Shown: one piece after another, positions 42,748 to 43,516 of the stretch
Layout: the number at the start of each line of letters is the position of its first letter
Position numbering within the stretch: position 1 is the first letter of the stretch
NCBI GenBank assembly: GCA_036721855.1
Contig: DAIMKF010000015.1
Coordinates: 1-43,516, forward strand
Direction of reading: 5' to 3'
From: JAHDNZ01 sp036721855
Lineage (GTDB): Bacteria > Bacillota > DTU065
Length of the DNA stretch: 43,516 nt
Notes under the pieces: generated by a model
Seen by the model: the letters and a program-made list of their open reading frames with translations, nothing else
Told to the model about the DNA's origin: nothing
Database searches by the model: none
Made by a program: the position numbers and the translations under genes

Positions 42748-42824
42748 GCGGATGTAGTTCAATTGGCTAGAACGCTGCCTTGCCAAGGCAGAGGTTGTGG
42801 GTTCGAGACCCATCATCCGCTCCA
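42748..42824 (+). tRNA. tRNA-Gly (anticodon GCC)
   Basis: Acceptor GCGGATG/CATCCGC, anticodon stem CTGCC/GGCAG with loop TTGCCAA, encoded CCA. Confidence 0.97.
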
Positions 42825-42843
42825 TAGTCAAAATTTAGAGCGC

Positions 42844-42917
<74 letters not shown>

Positions 42918-42921
42918 CAAT

Positions 42922-42997
42922 GCCGACGTAGCTCAGCAGGTAGAGCAGCGCATTCGTAATGCGCAGGCCACCAGTTCAATTCTGGTCGTCGGCTCCA
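42922..42997 (+). tRNA. tRNA-Thr (anticodon CGT)
   Basis: Acceptor GCCGACG/CGTCGGC, anticodon stem GCGCA/TGCGC with loop TTCGTAA, encoded CCA. Confidence 0.97.
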
Positions 42998-43018
42998 GAA
43001 ATGTTTGTTTTATTGTAG

Positions 43019-43103
43019 GCGGTGATGGCGGAACTGGCAGACGCGTACGTTTGAGGGGCGTATGGTTTACACCGTGAGGGTTCAATTCCCTCTCACCGCA
43101 CCA
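43019..43103 (+). tRNA. tRNA-Leu (anticodon GAG)
   Basis: Acceptor GCGGTGA/TCACCGC, a class II long variable arm, anticodon loop TTGAGGG, encoded CCA. Confidence 0.97.
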
Positions 43104-43110
43104 GAAAAAT

Positions 43111-43186
43111 GCCCGCATAGCTCAGTAGGTAGAGCGCATCCATGGTAAGGATGAGGTCATCAGTTCAATTCTGATTGCGGGCTCCA
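43111..43186 (+). tRNA. tRNA-Thr (anticodon GGT)
   Basis: Acceptor GCCCGCA/TGCGGGC, anticodon stem CATCC/GGATG with loop ATGGTAA, encoded CCA. Confidence 0.97.
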
Positions 43187-43196
43187 TTACCTATTC

Positions 43197-43273
43197 GCGC
43201 TCGTAGCTCAGCTGGATAGAGTGCTTGACTACGAATCAAGAGGCCGCAGGTTCGAGTCCTGCCGGGCGCGCCA
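43197..43273 (+). tRNA. tRNA-Arg (anticodon ACG)
   Basis: Acceptor GCGCTCG/CGGGCGC (one T-G pair), anticodon stem CTTGA/TCAAG with loop CTACGAA, encoded CCA. Last gene of the array; its 3' end faces an integrase remnant. Confidence 0.97.
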
Positions 43274-43287
43274 CTTAGAATATTGAT

Positions 43288-43312
43288 AAGACTGCTTTTA
43301 GCGGTCTTTTTT
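43288..43312 (+). terminator. Terminator of the tRNA operon
   Basis: AAGAC.GC pairs with GC.GTCTT around TTTTA, followed by a run of Ts. Confidence 0.88.
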
Positions 43313-43396
43313 GTTTTTAAACGCTTTCTGGGAATCGCTAGAAATCATTTAAAAATAGAGGCGTAGCCTACAGGTAGCCTGCAAAAAACAAGAAGC

Positions 43397-43495
43397 TTAA
43401 ATCTTTTCTATAGCGCTTCTTAGTTCTTCTAGGTCTGTGTGTGTATAGATGTTAGCAGTAGCGCTATTTGTCAAGGTAGTTGTCGCGTGACTAAT
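43397..43495 (-). pseudogene. Tyrosine recombinase (integrase) C-terminal remnant
   Basis: The minus strand encodes ISHATTTLTNSATANIYTH and then TDLEELRSAIEKI before a TAA at 43397-43399. The (G/S)H......T..IYTH pattern is the end of a phage-type integrase, with the nucleophile Tyr in IYTH. An in-frame stop at 43496-43498 breaks the frame upstream, and no catalytic Arg is visible before the window ends. It lies 124 bp from tRNA-Arg, pointing toward it, consistent with an old integration at this tRNA gene. Confidence 0.6.
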
Positions 43496-43516
43496 TTATA
43501 GGTTACATACTTTTAA

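Overview
The window looks like chromosome of a low-GC, endospore-forming Firmicute, probably an anaerobe of the clostridial or a related class. Evidence for this is a cotJA-cotJB-cotJC spore-coat operon, a multi-LysM protein without a signal peptide, a clostridial-type single-cluster ferredoxin, frequent TTG/GTG starts behind strong GGAGG ribosome sites, and group IIC introns. Several features hint at an outer membrane: both ABC solute-binding proteins have signal peptides without a lipobox Cys, two small secreted proteins look beta-barrel-like, and an ECF sigma/anti-sigma pair is followed by an RseB-like exported protein. The diderm reading is inference.

Layout. 1-2.5 kb: end of one group IIC intron, a LysM-repeat gene broken by a 100-N assembly gap, and a second intron without an intact ORF, sitting directly behind that gene's terminator. 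2.6-8.2 kb: a secreted GHL10-type glycosidase-like gene (minus strand), a small exported protein, and a polar amino-acid ABC transporter operon ending in an EamA exporter. 8.3-12.2 kb: a LacI-type regulator coupled to an M32 carboxypeptidase, facing an orphan sugar-binding protein. 12.5-16.7 kb: DUF2284 and YbjQ proteins, then (minus strand) a PTS-IIC-like membrane protein and alpha-glucan phosphorylase overlapping dodecin. 16.8-19.1 kb: a Gln-rich coiled-coil protein, the cotJ operon and a cation-efflux protein. 19.3-23.7 kb: a c-di-GMP-I riboswitch with terminator before a 7TM-PAS-GGDEF-HD-GYP protein and a DUF4855 protein. 24-27.4 kb: a barrel-like exported protein, a GH20 hexosaminidase and a small DnaA-domain-I-like ORF. 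27.6-33.5 kb: adenine deaminase with galT-galK-galE, then an unknown ORF whose Shine-Dalgarno lies inside the gal terminator. 33.6-38.7 kb: a Cys-rich protein, a CAP-domain protein and a phosphodiester-glycosidase/metallophosphatase fusion. 38.7-41.3 kb: a shrunken intron relic, ferredoxin, and the sigma/anti-sigma/RseB-like operon. 41.6 kb to the end: a HypE-like AIR-synthase protein, seven tRNA genes (Leu, Gly, Cys, Thr, Leu, Thr, Arg) behind a near-consensus promoter, and an integrase remnant beyond tRNA-Arg.

Together the genes suggest a saccharolytic, sporulating cell that trims extracellular glycans (GHL10, GH20, phosphodiester glycosidase), processes galactose through the Leloir pathway and stored glucan through phosphorolysis, and adjusts its envelope through c-di-GMP and an ECF sigma circuit. 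The most notable signals are the riboswitch feeding back on a c-di-GMP enzyme, the sigma/anti-sigma/RseB-like operon in a spore-former, the terminator that buries the next gene's ribosome site, and the reduced group IIC introns lying behind terminators.
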